64,000 nt of DNA, taken from positions 193,056-257,055 of the forward strand of contig JAFYXV010000002.1 in the NCBI GenBank assembly GCA_017557885.1, read 5' to 3'. Positions 48,880 to 60,190 of the stretch are shown here, piece by piece. The first letter of the stretch is position 1, and every line of letters starts with the position of its first letter. Origin of the DNA: a bacterium. GTDB taxonomy: Bacteria; Auribacterota; UBA3054. A model generated the notes under the pieces. The model searched no databases. It was not told where the DNA came from and was given only the letters and a program-made list of their open reading frames with translations. The translations under genes were made by a program, and so were the position numbers.

Positions 48880-50042
48880 TTTTCCTCTTTGTCTTCCGTT
48901 TCGCCGCGGCGCCTGACGCCCCACAGCCTCGTGACGTCCAGGACGCCGAATTTTTTAAAGCCCAAAAGAATTATGATGGTCAGGACGACCAGGATCAGGC
49001 CGGCGTACTGGTTGCTGCGCAAGGAGAGCGCCAAGGCCGCCAATCCCAAAAGCAGGCAGAAGCCGTACAAGACCAGGACTGTCTCGGGATGCGTCAGTCC
49101 GCTGTACATGATCTTGTGATGGATGTGCTGGGCGTCGGACTGGAAGGGGTTGCCCCTTCTGGCGGTGCGGCGCAGAAAAGCCAGCGTCGTATCGAGAATT
49201 GGCAGACCCAAAGCGATCAGGGGAACCAGCAGCGCCACGCTGGTGGCGCTTATCTGCGAGCTTCTTATGGCCATGCAAGCCACCAGAAAACCCAGGAAAA
49301 GCGCGCCGCCATCACCCAGGAATATCTTGGCGGGATAGAAATTATAGCGCAAAAATCCCAGGACCGCTCCCAAAACAATGGCGCAGACCACGCTGGGGAA
49401 AATAAAAAGCGTGAACTGCTCAGGCCTGGCGTGGGTCAGTATCTGGGAATTGGTGAAGATGACCACCGCCACGATGAAGATTATTCCGCCGCACAGCCCA
49501 TCCAGGCCGTCGCTAAGGTTGATGGCATTGGTGATGCCCACCAGCCAGATAAGCGTGAAGGCCACGGCCATCCAGGGATAGAAATCCAAAGTGGGGCCGA
49601 AGGGGTTGGTGATCTTCGCGATGATGACTCCGTTGCCGATGACCAGACAGCTGGCTATTATCTGAAAAACGAACTTAGTGGCCCAATTGAGCTGCAGAAG
49701 ATCGTCCACCACGCCCAACGCTCCCACTATGAGAAGCCCGGCGAAGATGGCTATGGTCTGCGGCTGCATGAATTCCCTGGCAACTCCCGGGTGCAGGAAA
49801 GCGGCAAGGGCCGCCGTCAAAGCGAAGGAAACAATAAGAGCCACGCCGCCCAAACGCGGTATCTGGCGGCCGCCGACATGGCGCCCGCCCACCGGGCCGA
49901 AGAGTTTTTTCTTCAGAGCGAACGCCAGGACCAGCTTCGTCAAAAGCCAGGTCGAAACGAGGGCGAAGACGAACAGCGCGGCGTACAAAGCCGGCTTTAT
50001 CTCGCCCTGGGGCGTGGAAAAGAGAGCGTAAATTTTACTCAT
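48876..50042 (-). CDS. Undecaprenyl-phosphate sugar-1-phosphate transferase (WecA/TagO type)
   Basis: A 388-residue membrane enzyme that puts the first sugar phosphate on undecaprenyl phosphate. About ten hydrophobic segments are seen, with the cytoplasmic motifs of the MraY/WecA superfamily: GVVDDLLQL (Asp pair), NAINLSDGLDGLCGG, FLGDGGALFLGF and HIHHKI. The HIHH ending favours the WecA/TagO branch (GlcNAc-1-phosphate) over MraY. The C-terminal tail is highly charged. It fits the glycan-polymer theme of the window and is coupled to the glycosylase gene downstream. Confidence 0.9.
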   Translation of the reverse strand: MSKIYALFSTPQGEIKPALYAALFVFALVSTWLLTKLVLAFALKKKLFGPVGGRHVGGRQIPRLGGVALIVSFALTAALAAFLHPGVAREFMQPQTIAIFAGLLIVGALGVVDDLLQLNWATKFVFQIIASCLVIGNGVIIAKITNPFGPTLDFYPWMAVAFTLIWLVGITNAINLSDGLDGLCGGIIFIVAVVIFTNSQILTHARPEQFTLFIFPSVVCAIVLGAVLGFLRYNFYPAKIFLGDGGALFLGFLVACMAIRSSQISATSVALLVPLIALGLPILDTTLAFLRRTARRGNPFQSDAQHIHHKIMYSGLTHPETVLVLYGFCLLLGLAALALSLRSNQYAGLILVVLTIIILLGFKKFGVLDVTRLWGVRRRGETEDKEEK

Positions 50043-50043
50043 T

Positions 50044-50469
50044 TCACTTGTTGCCGCTTAAAGATTTGACGCACTCGCTGGTGTAGGCTTTGGAGACCGC
50101 CATGGTGTCCTTCATGATCCCGTCCTGGGCCCTGAGCCAGGCGTTGCCCGGCTCGCTGTGGTAGAAATCAAGCAGGGCCTGGACGGTCTCCTTGCTGAGA
50201 TGACGCTCGTAAACGGGAATGACGCGCCGCATAAGTTCGTCGGTCTTTATGGCCTGCCTCAGGCTGGGCCTTATTTCCTCCGGCATGGAAGCCACGATCG
50301 AGTTGATGGAAAAATCCAGCGTGGAGTACATGTCGGTGGCGATCATCAGCTTCACGACCAGATCGCGTTTTTCCTTGGCTTCCAAATTGACGAAGCCGGC
50401 CTTCTGGGCGAAAAGCACGGAGGCGGCTCCCAAAACGAAGAACAAAACCGTTAATAAGCTGCGGCGCAT
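50044..50469 (-). CDS. Secreted DUF2059 protein
   Basis: A 141-residue exported protein with a signal peptide (about 1-22) and a helical body. The pattern Y-x-x-x-L-S and ALLDFYHSEPGNAWL near residue 98 matches the DUF2059 family of small periplasmic proteins with unknown function. It lies between tig and the WecA/TagO gene and starts 26 bases after the tig stop, so it probably shares the transcript. Confidence 0.8.
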   Translation of the reverse strand: MRRSLLTVLFFVLGAASVLFAQKAGFVNLEAKEKRDLVVKLMIATDMYSTLDFSINSIVASMPEEIRPSLRQAIKTDELMRRVIPVYERHLSKETVQALLDFYHSEPGNAWLRAQDGIMKDTMAVSKAYTSECVKSLSGNK

Positions 50470-50495
50470 AAGGTCGCTCCTTGTGATTTTTTATT

Positions 50496-51788
50496 TCACT
50501 CCGTTATTTCCGCCTTGGAAACGACGAAGCGCAGTGTCTTCTCCTGCAGGATGTCGGTCCTGAGCTCGTCCAGTTTCCCGGACTGCTCGAACATTCTGTA
50601 AACCCAGCCGATCGGACGGCCGAACATCCTGGCGTACTGCTCAAGGCGAGGCATGACGTCGTCGGAGGTCAGGACGATCTTCTCCTTTTCGGCGATGTAG
50701 GAAATTATGAAATCGGCGTTGAGGTTGAGCTTGGCTTTCTCCTCGCACTGGGGTCTAAGCTTCTCAGCTTCTTCCTTCAGTTCTTCCTCTTTCATTCCGC
50801 CTCTTAGTTTGTTTTCCAGTTCGCGGCGCAGAATGCCGTTGGTCTGCAAAGCCACGAAATAGGGCGGCAGGGGCAGGGGGTGATTCTTCACAAGCTGTTC
50901 CCTGGCCAGTTCGCACAGACGGTTCTGTTCGATCTCAGCCTTGTTCTGGGCGAAGGCTTCCTTAACTTTCACCTTGAGCTCGTCCACGGTCTTGGTGTTG
51001 GGGTCGATCTTGGCGGCCAGCTCGTCGTTCACTTCCGGAACGATCCTCTCCCTGATGCTTTCCACGGAGACGGTGAATTCCAGTTCCTTGTCGGCGTATT
51101 CCTTCATGAAAAATTCCGGTCCGGCGTTCAGCTTGAAGCTTCTTTCCTCGCCCTTCTTCATGCCGGCGATCTCGGCGCAGAAGCCGGGAGCGGGGGTCTT
51201 GCGGTCCTGGGCGACTTCCACCCAGGAGGATTCTCTCTTGAAGACCTCTTTGTCGCCGCAATATGCTTTGTAGCTGCAGACGGCCCAGTCGCCGAACTGC
51301 GCGGGACGCTCGGTCTTGATTTCTTCGTAGGTGGCGAAGCGCTCGGCGGCGTTTTTGATCTCTTTTTCGACCTCTTCGTCCGTCACTTCCGTCTTGCGGC
51401 CCTTGAGCTTCAATCCGGTGTATTCGACGTTCTCGACCTTGGGAGCCACTTCGAATTCCACGGTGAAAGAAAAATCGCCTTCCTGGGGATAGGTCGGCTT
51501 CTCCTCCATCTTGAGCTCGGTGACCATGTTGAGGCGGTACTGCTTCACAAGGGCTTTCACCACTTTCTCGATGAGGTCGCTCATGGCTTCCTGTTCAAAA
51601 TATTCCTTGAACTTTCCCTCCACCAGCGAGCGGGGGGCCTTGCCGCGGCGGAAGCCGGGCAGCTCTATGAGTTTGCTGTTCTTCGCGAAGGCGCTTTCGT
51701 AAGCGGCTTTCAGTTCTTCGCTGCCGACGGTGGCTTTCACCACCACTTCGCAGGGGGTCTTGGTTGAGATTTCAGCTTTGATTGCCAT
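50496..51788 (-). CDS. tig: Trigger factor
   Basis: Ribosome-bound chaperone with peptidyl-prolyl isomerase activity. The 430 residues have the full three-domain layout. The ribosome-binding N-domain carries the signature PGFRRGKAP (about 44-52). A PPIase-like middle domain (about 150-240) has FGDWAVCSYKA, VAQDRKTPAPG and MKKGEERSFKL. A helical C-terminal arm follows. The gene sits directly behind gyrA (33-base gap) and before the DUF2059 gene. Confidence 0.95.
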   Translation of the reverse strand: MAIKAEISTKTPCEVVVKATVGSEELKAAYESAFAKNSKLIELPGFRRGKAPRSLVEGKFKEYFEQEAMSDLIEKVVKALVKQYRLNMVTELKMEEKPTYPQEGDFSFTVEFEVAPKVENVEYTGLKLKGRKTEVTDEEVEKEIKNAAERFATYEEIKTERPAQFGDWAVCSYKAYCGDKEVFKRESSWVEVAQDRKTPAPGFCAEIAGMKKGEERSFKLNAGPEFFMKEYADKELEFTVSVESIRERIVPEVNDELAAKIDPNTKTVDELKVKVKEAFAQNKAEIEQNRLCELAREQLVKNHPLPLPPYFVALQTNGILRRELENKLRGGMKEEELKEEAEKLRPQCEEKAKLNLNADFIISYIAEKEKIVLTSDDVMPRLEQYARMFGRPIGWVYRMFEQSGKLDELRTDILQEKTLRFVVSKAEITE

Positions 51789-51821
51789 AATTTTAATCTG
51801 ATTGTTGCGGTTATATTTAGT

Positions 51822-54350
51822 TTATTCTTTTTCCGTTTCGTTTTCCTCGGGCAAAAGTTCGCCCTGGGTCGGGCCGGACTCTTCCTCGCCCTGTTCCTCG
51901 GCTTCCTCTAAGCCGGTGGTGAAGACTCGGGCGGCGGCGACCAGAGAGTCGCCTTCGTCAAGCCTGGCGGCCATGACGCCCTGGGTGTTGCGGCCGATCT
52001 CGCGGAACTCGCCTGCCCTGGTCCTTATGAGCTGCCCGCCCTGCGTCACCATGACGATCTCGGTAGTCGCGTCAACGGTGAAGGCGGAGACCACCTTGCC
52101 GTTCCTTTCGGTGGTCTTGATGGCGATCAAGCCCTTGCCGGCGCGGCGCTGGATATGGTATTCGTGGAAGGTGGTGCGTTTGCCGTAGCCCTGCTCAGTC
52201 AGGACCAGGACGCTGGTGTTCTCGTCACTTACCACTTCCATACCGATGACATAGTCGTTGTTCTCAAGCTTGATGCCTCTGACGCCCTTGGTGTTGCGGC
52301 CCAGTTCCCTGGCGTCCTGCTCGCTGAAGCGGATGGACATGCCGTTTCTGGTGAAGAGGATCACGTCGTCGTTGCCGCCGGTCATTTTGGCGGTGCAGAT
52401 GGTGTCGTCGTCCTCTAAGTTGATGGCGATAAGTCCGCTCTTGCGCATATTGCGGAACTCGTTGAGTTTCGTCTTCTTGACGATGCCTTTTCTGGTGCAG
52501 AGGATGATGCTCTGGGTGTCGTTGAAGCCCGTCACGCGCAGGATAGCGGAGATCTTTTCTCCGCTCTCCACCTGCAGCAGGTTGACGATCGCTTTGCCGC
52601 GGGAATCTCTGGGCATCTGCGGGATCTCATAAGCCTTGAGCCAGTAAACTTTGCCGGCCGAAGTGAAGAAGAAGAGGTAATCGTGGGTGGAAGCCGTGAA
52701 GACCTGCTCCACGAAATCCTCTTCCTTCGTGCCCACGCCCCTTATGCCGGAGCCGCCTCTGTGCTGGCTCCTGAAGGCGGAGACCGGGCAGCGTTTGATA
52801 TATCCGCTGTGCGTGACCGTGATGACGGTCGTCTCGTTGGCGATCAGATCTTCCATCTTGAGATCGTCCGCGGAGCCCGCCAGCGCGGTGCGGCGTTCGT
52901 CGCTGTAGCGCTTCTTCAGGTCTTCCAATTCGTCTATGATAAGGCCTATTAGAACTTTCTCGTCGGACAGTACGCTCTTTAGGAAGGCGATCTCTTTTTC
53001 AAGCTCTTTCAATTCGTCTTCCAGCTTTCCGCGTTCCAGACCGGTCAGCTGATAGAGTCGCATGTCTAAGATGGCGACGGCCTGGGGCTCGGTGAAGCCA
53101 AGCTTGTTGATCAGACCGACTCTCGCTTCTTCCCTGTCTTTGCTGCCTCTGATCAAAGCCACGACCTTGTCGATCATGTCGAGGGCTTTCAGGAAGCCTT
53201 CCACGACGTGCGCGCGCTTTTCGGCTTTGGCCAGATCGAAGGCGGATCTTCTCGTCACCACTTCTTTCCTGTGGTTGACGAAGCTGTGCAGGCACTGCTT
53301 CAATCCCACCGTCCTGGGCTGGCCGTCTTCGATGGCGATCAATATGGCGCCGAAGGTCATCTGCAGCTGCGTGTGCTTGTATAGCTGGTTCAGAACCACG
53401 TCGGGTATCTCGCCGCGCTTCAGTTCCACCACGATGCGGATGCCTTCCTTGCTGGATTCGTCCCTAAGGTCGGAGATGCCGGTGATCTTCTTGTCGTTGA
53501 CCAGTTCGGCGATCGAGGTCACGAGGTTCGCTTTGTTGACGGTGTAGGGTATCTCGGTGATGACGATGTTGTCTTTGCCCATTTTCCCGGGCTCGACGCC
53601 CGCCGCGCCCCTGATCTTCAGTCTGCCGCGGCCCGTCTTGTACATGTTGATTATTTCGCTGTTGCCGCAGATGATGCCGCCGGTCGGGAAGTCCGGTCCG
53701 GGCAGGACGGTCATAAGTTCCTGCAGAGAGACTTCCGGATTCTTGATGAACATGATAAGCGCGTCGCAAAGTTCGCCCAGGTTGTGGGGCGGAACGTTGG
53801 TCGCCATACCGACCGCGATGCCGCTCGTGCCGTTCAAAAGAAGCTGCGGGACTTTCGTCGGCAAAACCGTCGGTTCGGGCACGGTCTCGTCAAAGTTCGG
53901 CATGAAATCGACGGTGTCCTTGTCGATGTCCGCCAGCATTTCCTCCGCCAGGGCCGTCATGCGGCACTCGGTGTAGCGGTAGGCCGCGGCGGAGTCGCCG
54001 TCGATACTGCCGAAGTTGCCTTGCCCGTCCACCAGAGGATATCTCATGCTCCAAGGCTGCGCCATACGCACTAATGTATCGTAAACAGCCGAGTCGCCGT
54101 GGGGGTGATACTTCTTCAAGACTTCGCCGACCACGCCGGCGCACTTGGAGTATTTGCGGTTGTGCAGTAAACCTTCCCGGAACATGGCGTAAAGGACGCG
54201 GCGGTGCACCGGTTTCAAACCGTCCCTGACTTCCGGCAGGGCGCGGCTGATGATCACGCTCATGGCGTAATCGATGAAGGATTTTTTCATCTCGGCCGAT
54301 ACGGATACCGGCTGGACTTTCTCAGTGCTTGTATAAAGATTCTGATCCAT
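51822..54350 (-). CDS. gyrA: DNA gyrase subunit A
   Basis: Breakage-reunion subunit of gyrase; 842 residues. The catalytic tyrosine is Tyr126 in AAYRYTECRM. The quinolone-region residues corresponding to E. coli Ser83 and Asp87 are Ser87 and Asp91 in YHPHGDSAVYDTLVRMAQ, so the sensitive-type residues are present. The GyrA-box that distinguishes gyrase from topoisomerase IV is present with a Gly-to-Ala change (QRRAGKG). The C-terminal beta-pinwheel is complete and ends in an acidic tail. It starts 15 bases after the gyrB stop. Confidence 0.97.
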   Translation of the reverse strand: MDQNLYTSTEKVQPVSVSAEMKKSFIDYAMSVIISRALPEVRDGLKPVHRRVLYAMFREGLLHNRKYSKCAGVVGEVLKKYHPHGDSAVYDTLVRMAQPWSMRYPLVDGQGNFGSIDGDSAAAYRYTECRMTALAEEMLADIDKDTVDFMPNFDETVPEPTVLPTKVPQLLLNGTSGIAVGMATNVPPHNLGELCDALIMFIKNPEVSLQELMTVLPGPDFPTGGIICGNSEIINMYKTGRGRLKIRGAAGVEPGKMGKDNIVITEIPYTVNKANLVTSIAELVNDKKITGISDLRDESSKEGIRIVVELKRGEIPDVVLNQLYKHTQLQMTFGAILIAIEDGQPRTVGLKQCLHSFVNHRKEVVTRRSAFDLAKAEKRAHVVEGFLKALDMIDKVVALIRGSKDREEARVGLINKLGFTEPQAVAILDMRLYQLTGLERGKLEDELKELEKEIAFLKSVLSDEKVLIGLIIDELEDLKKRYSDERRTALAGSADDLKMEDLIANETTVITVTHSGYIKRCPVSAFRSQHRGGSGIRGVGTKEEDFVEQVFTASTHDYLFFFTSAGKVYWLKAYEIPQMPRDSRGKAIVNLLQVESGEKISAILRVTGFNDTQSIILCTRKGIVKKTKLNEFRNMRKSGLIAINLEDDDTICTAKMTGGNDDVILFTRNGMSIRFSEQDARELGRNTKGVRGIKLENNDYVIGMEVVSDENTSVLVLTEQGYGKRTTFHEYHIQRRAGKGLIAIKTTERNGKVVSAFTVDATTEIVMVTQGGQLIRTRAGEFREIGRNTQGVMAARLDEGDSLVAAARVFTTGLEEAEEQGEEESGPTQGELLPEENETEKE

Positions 54351-54365
54351 AATTTATCGATCCTA

Positions 54366-56861
<2,496 letters not shown>

Positions 56862-56888
56862 TTATTAGTTAATTATTTATATAAAGAT

Positions 56889-56917
56889 ATTCTATCAAAT
56901 GAGCCGAAAAATGTCAA
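56889..56917 (-). promoter_or_regulatory. Consensus promoter of the gyrB operon
   Basis: TTGACA, exactly 17 bases, TAGAAT on the minus strand (eleven of twelve positions); the -10 is 37 bases before the ATG at 56852. Confidence 0.8.
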
Positions 56918-56929
56918 AACAGCCCCCTC

Positions 56930-56979
56930 AAAAAAGGCCGACCGCCTTTTAAAGCCCTCCAAGGCCCCAAAAGGCGGTC
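56930..56979 (-). terminator. Hairpin terminator after the 57077 gene
   Basis: GACCGCCTTTT and AAAAGGCGGTC are perfect 11-bp arms around an 18-base loop. On the minus strand the hairpin is followed by GGCCTTTTTT. It lies about 100 bases beyond the stop of the 57077 gene and just before the gyrB promoter. Confidence 0.6.
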
Positions 56980-57076
56980 TTACCTACGAAGCACGGCTCC
57001 CCCTACGAGTGAGAGAGCGTCAATTTTTGCTTCCGCTCTTTGCAAGCGACTGTAAATAAGTGTGTTGCATTTTAAA

Positions 57077-59197
57077 CTACCACTTTTTATTTTTGGAAAA
57101 ATCTATCCCAGCTCTCGCAGATACGCGGGAAATATCGTTCGTGCAGTCCAAATATTCCAAAGCGTCAACTATTTGATAAAAAGTCAACGAATCTAAGACG
57201 GGACGTAGCTCTTCAAGACTTGAATAAACCCTGACAGCATCGTCTCTTACCTTTACTTCTTCGTTAACAGGAGCATTTACCAGGGCATCCACGAATTCAT
57301 TAAAAGTGAATTCCCCATTTTCTGAACAATAATTCCTAAATCTCTCGTTCAGTTCTTTTTTTATGAAATCGTTGCTATCCTTAATATTCGGTATCGGATT
57401 CTTTGCGAATATAAGCCAGTTAGAAACCGACTGAGATAAATTTCCGGACTCAAGTATTTTTTTCCAAATAGGCAGCCATTTATATTGCGGAGTATTTTGA
57501 TAATACCATAGGCCAAATTTAGTGCCAGGCATAAAGTCAGATTCGCCATATTGTTTATTTAAATAATTAGCAGGATCATATCTCCAATTAGGACTTTTCA
57601 CTTTTGTCTCACTGATCAACTTATCAAGTTCCGCCACAACCTCAGTCTCACCTTTCTTCTCACACCATTTCGAGAATTTCTTAGCATAATATGGGAAATC
57701 AAAGTTAGAGGCTATACCGCTCGCTTTTATCATGTCCAATATTTTTCGAGCACAGGAAGCCGGGAATTCATCCCTTAAGATCTTTATAAGGCATGAAACT
57801 TGTCCTTGGTTTATGTTTAAGACGCTCAGCACCTGACCGCGTTCATCTTTGGATAAAATTTCAAGAGTCTTTTCAAATTCCTCTGGATCGTCCGTTATCA
57901 TCGCCAACTCAAATGCCAACTCTTTTGTTGGCCGTTTTTTGAATTTTTTTCTAAGATAGTAGGTGAACTCTTCAATATCCGACAATTCGCCAAGACGTCT
58001 TATAGTATATTCCGTGTGATAATCCAGCCCTTCCAGCATCGGCTTTGCAACTTTTCTCTTAATATCACCATAAATTGCGTAAGGATTTTCCTCGTCGGTT
58101 TCCCAAAACCATGTCCCCCATTTGCAGAATTGATCAGGAGAATGATAAAGTTGCCACTGAGCAATCAAGTAAACACAGTCCCGATCTATTTCAGATTTTA
58201 TCGGAAGATCCAACCAACGACACAACTCGGCATAACCAGGATATGCATCCGGCATATGACAGATCTTTCCGAACGGATAATAAGTTTTTAAAAACTCGCG
58301 AGCGGCATCCGGATCATTTTCCAGAATGTTTTCGCAATACATCTTTCCCAGCGGGAAGTAGTCGGTATGAATTTCAGCCGCCTCTTTCAAACCTTTTGCA
58401 AAAAGTTCATGCATCCCGCAGTGATTGGCAAATCCGGAAAGTTTTTTCCATTTCCAATCAGGAGTAAACGGGTCTTTCGAAGCATCAACTACAGGAATGT
58501 TAAAAAAAGAAGAGGAGAGATCTCCCAGGCAGTAGTCATCGTAGATAACGTAACTGGTTGAATGAAGCGGACTATAATGCGTTTTTTTCAACCAATCAAG
58601 TTTATCTGATACTATTTTTTCAATAACATTCTTGAGCCCCAAAAATTTTAGCACGTCTCCCAAACTGTAAATGTGGTAAGTATGCTTAGTGGAAGCTATT
58701 CTCTGTGGTTTTTGAGGGGAAGATCTAAAAGCATCGCCTGTCGGATAACAGCAATTTACATCCAAATTCCTAAACATCTTTGGCAATTCATCAACGAAAT
58801 CATCCAGAGTAAAGTGATTAGGTTCTTCGCAGAGCTTTTTAAAATCAGTTGCAATATTTAAAAAATGAGAATCGTCCGGCCATGTAGGATCATCGACCTG
58901 ACACAAGAAAAACAGAGGCACTTTCGCAAAATCAACCCAGTTAGTGACAGATTCCGCCAGCGTTCCATTCAAAAGGATCTCTTTCCAAATAGGCAGCCAT
59001 TCTTCCTTGGGTGAGGTTCTGTGATATTCCCAGGAAGCCTGGAGGGGATCCTTGATCTCTTTTTCCTTGGCGTATTTCTCAATGTTCTCTTTCAATTTCT
59101 GGGAAGGAGAAAGAGATGTTTCTTCCGCCATTGAAACAACAGAGAAAGCGAATGCGAGAGCTATGAGCGCGAGCAGAAAATAATTGAGCTTTTTCAT
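57077..59197 (-). CDS. Large secreted protein carrying two copies of an unrecognised module
   Basis: A 706-residue protein. The ATG at 59197 follows AAAGGAT and opens a signal peptide (about 1-24); a further upstream ATG lacks one. I do not recognise the family. About residues 32-190 and 565-700 contain the same module: an aromatic Y-x(3)-TP start, KEEWLPIWKEIL, a short loop, SVTNWVDFAK, a D/E-rich F-x-L-x-x-F-V-D-x-L helix, and a YSL-GDVLKFLGLKN end. The middle (190-565) is rich in Trp, Tyr and Cys with likely helical pairs. The next gene carries one further copy of the module. The DNA is AT-rich (17 of 60 G+C in 58561-58620, against 35 of 60 in gyrB at 54481-54540, hand counts). Probably a periplasmic or surface protein; role unknown. 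Confidence 0.8.
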   Translation of the reverse strand: MKKLNYFLLALIALAFAFSVVSMAEETSLSPSQKLKENIEKYAKEKEIKDPLQASWEYHRTSPKEEWLPIWKEILLNGTLAESVTNWVDFAKVPLFFLCQVDDPTWPDDSHFLNIATDFKKLCEEPNHFTLDDFVDELPKMFRNLDVNCCYPTGDAFRSSPQKPQRIASTKHTYHIYSLGDVLKFLGLKNVIEKIVSDKLDWLKKTHYSPLHSTSYVIYDDYCLGDLSSSFFNIPVVDASKDPFTPDWKWKKLSGFANHCGMHELFAKGLKEAAEIHTDYFPLGKMYCENILENDPDAAREFLKTYYPFGKICHMPDAYPGYAELCRWLDLPIKSEIDRDCVYLIAQWQLYHSPDQFCKWGTWFWETDEENPYAIYGDIKRKVAKPMLEGLDYHTEYTIRRLGELSDIEEFTYYLRKKFKKRPTKELAFELAMITDDPEEFEKTLEILSKDERGQVLSVLNINQGQVSCLIKILRDEFPASCARKILDMIKASGIASNFDFPYYAKKFSKWCEKKGETEVVAELDKLISETKVKSPNWRYDPANYLNKQYGESDFMPGTKFGLWYYQNTPQYKWLPIWKKILESGNLSQSVSNWLIFAKNPIPNIKDSNDFIKKELNERFRNYCSENGEFTFNEFVDALVNAPVNEEVKVRDDAVRVYSSLEELRPVLDSLTFYQIVDALEYLDCTNDISRVSARAGIDFSKNKKW

Positions 59198-59398
59198 GGG
59201 ACTATCCTTTCGTGGGAATTGTGAATAACTACCATATCTATTATACAATAACCCTTGTCAAAAAAAAAAAACGCCTATAAGTTGGCTTATATTAGATATT
59301 TATATATGCAAGCCCGCTCTTTCGCGGCTATGCCAAAATGGAGAGCTATCCATTTTGGTATGGCTTAAACAAGCGCTGTAAGCGAACGTTTCTTTCGG

Positions 59399-60157
59399 TT
59401 ATTTGGAATCAAGACGCGAGTTTGACTGATACTTTAAAAAGATTGGCAAACAGCCGTATGTTCCACAAAAGCGGCGAGCTCTGGCGAGGTCACGAGAAAC
59501 CTTTCGGTCGAATGAATCAGATTCTTCTTCAGAAGGATCCGGCGAATTGTCGAGAGATTTCATCACCCTTTCGGCGACTTTCGGAAGCTCGTTGGTCAGG
59601 TTCAGGTAAACAAGCGCGTCGGCCAAATTATAAAAGGTGATCGAATATCTGATCTCGTCCGCGGCGCGAGAGTCTGACAGTAATTTAGCCGAGGAGTTGG
59701 GCAGGAGACATTTCTCGTTGACCTCGGCATTAACAAGAGCGGAGGTAAATTTCTCAAAGGAATAATGGCCTTCTTTTTCGCAGCTGATTTTCAATTTCTC
59801 TTTCAGTTCCAGCCGAACGCTTTCATTGGTTATGCTGCTCATGTAGGTGTTGGAGAACCTTAGCCAATTTTTGACGGTATCGGAAAGGTCATCCTGGACA
59901 AGAATTTTTTCCAAAAGCGGAAGCCATTCCTCTTTCGGCGTCTTCGCGAAGTACTCTGTTTCGTCATCAACGAGCCAGCGCCTCGTTTCGTTGTTCTCTT
60001 TGCTGAACTGGTATATTTTTTCCCACAGCTGACTGAAAGGATCGTGTTTGAAGATAACTAGCGCAGACTCACTGAAATCGGTCTGCGGAAAAGCGGCAGA
60101 CACCGACAGAAACGCAAAAACAGCGAACGCGAACAAAAGATAATTATGCTTTTTCAT
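59399..60157 (-). CDS. Secreted protein with one copy of the same module
   Basis: A 252-residue exported protein starting at the ATG at 60157, with signal peptide MKKHNYLLFAFAVFAFLSVSA. After the signal it has a short DPFSQLWEKIYQF lead, then the module (about 50-200): TPKEEWLPLLEKIL, LSDTVKNWLRFSNTY, YSFEKFTSALVNAEVNEKC, and FYNLADALVYLNLTNELPKVAERV. The order matches the terminal modules of the 57077 gene closely. The last 50 residues are Ser/Asp-rich and then basic. The upstream YhcG gene ends 33 bases before it, so these may share a transcript. The 150-base gap to the next gene (59249-59398) holds TTGACA and TATAAT boxes too closely spaced to be a normal promoter. Confidence 0.78.
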   Translation of the reverse strand: MKKHNYLLFAFAVFAFLSVSAAFPQTDFSESALVIFKHDPFSQLWEKIYQFSKENNETRRWLVDDETEYFAKTPKEEWLPLLEKILVQDDLSDTVKNWLRFSNTYMSSITNESVRLELKEKLKISCEKEGHYSFEKFTSALVNAEVNEKCLLPNSSAKLLSDSRAADEIRYSITFYNLADALVYLNLTNELPKVAERVMKSLDNSPDPSEEESDSFDRKVSRDLARARRFCGTYGCLPIFLKYQSNSRLDSK

Positions 60158-60190
60158 GGAACTATTTTTCAGTTCATACATATTTACATA

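Noticed and set aside
48732-50069. 445-codon plus-strand frame opposite the WecA/TagO gene
   Set aside because: The minus strand encodes a membrane enzyme with all superfamily motifs; the plus frame is low-complexity and polar.
59240-59261. Promoter from TTGACA and TATAAT before the 59197 gene
   Set aside because: The two boxes are only ten bases apart, so they cannot be used together; no second box fits either one well.
59338-59640. Plus-strand frame starting in the gap at 59.3 kb
   Set aside because: It runs antisense into the 59399-60157 gene, has no ribosome-binding site and no family features.
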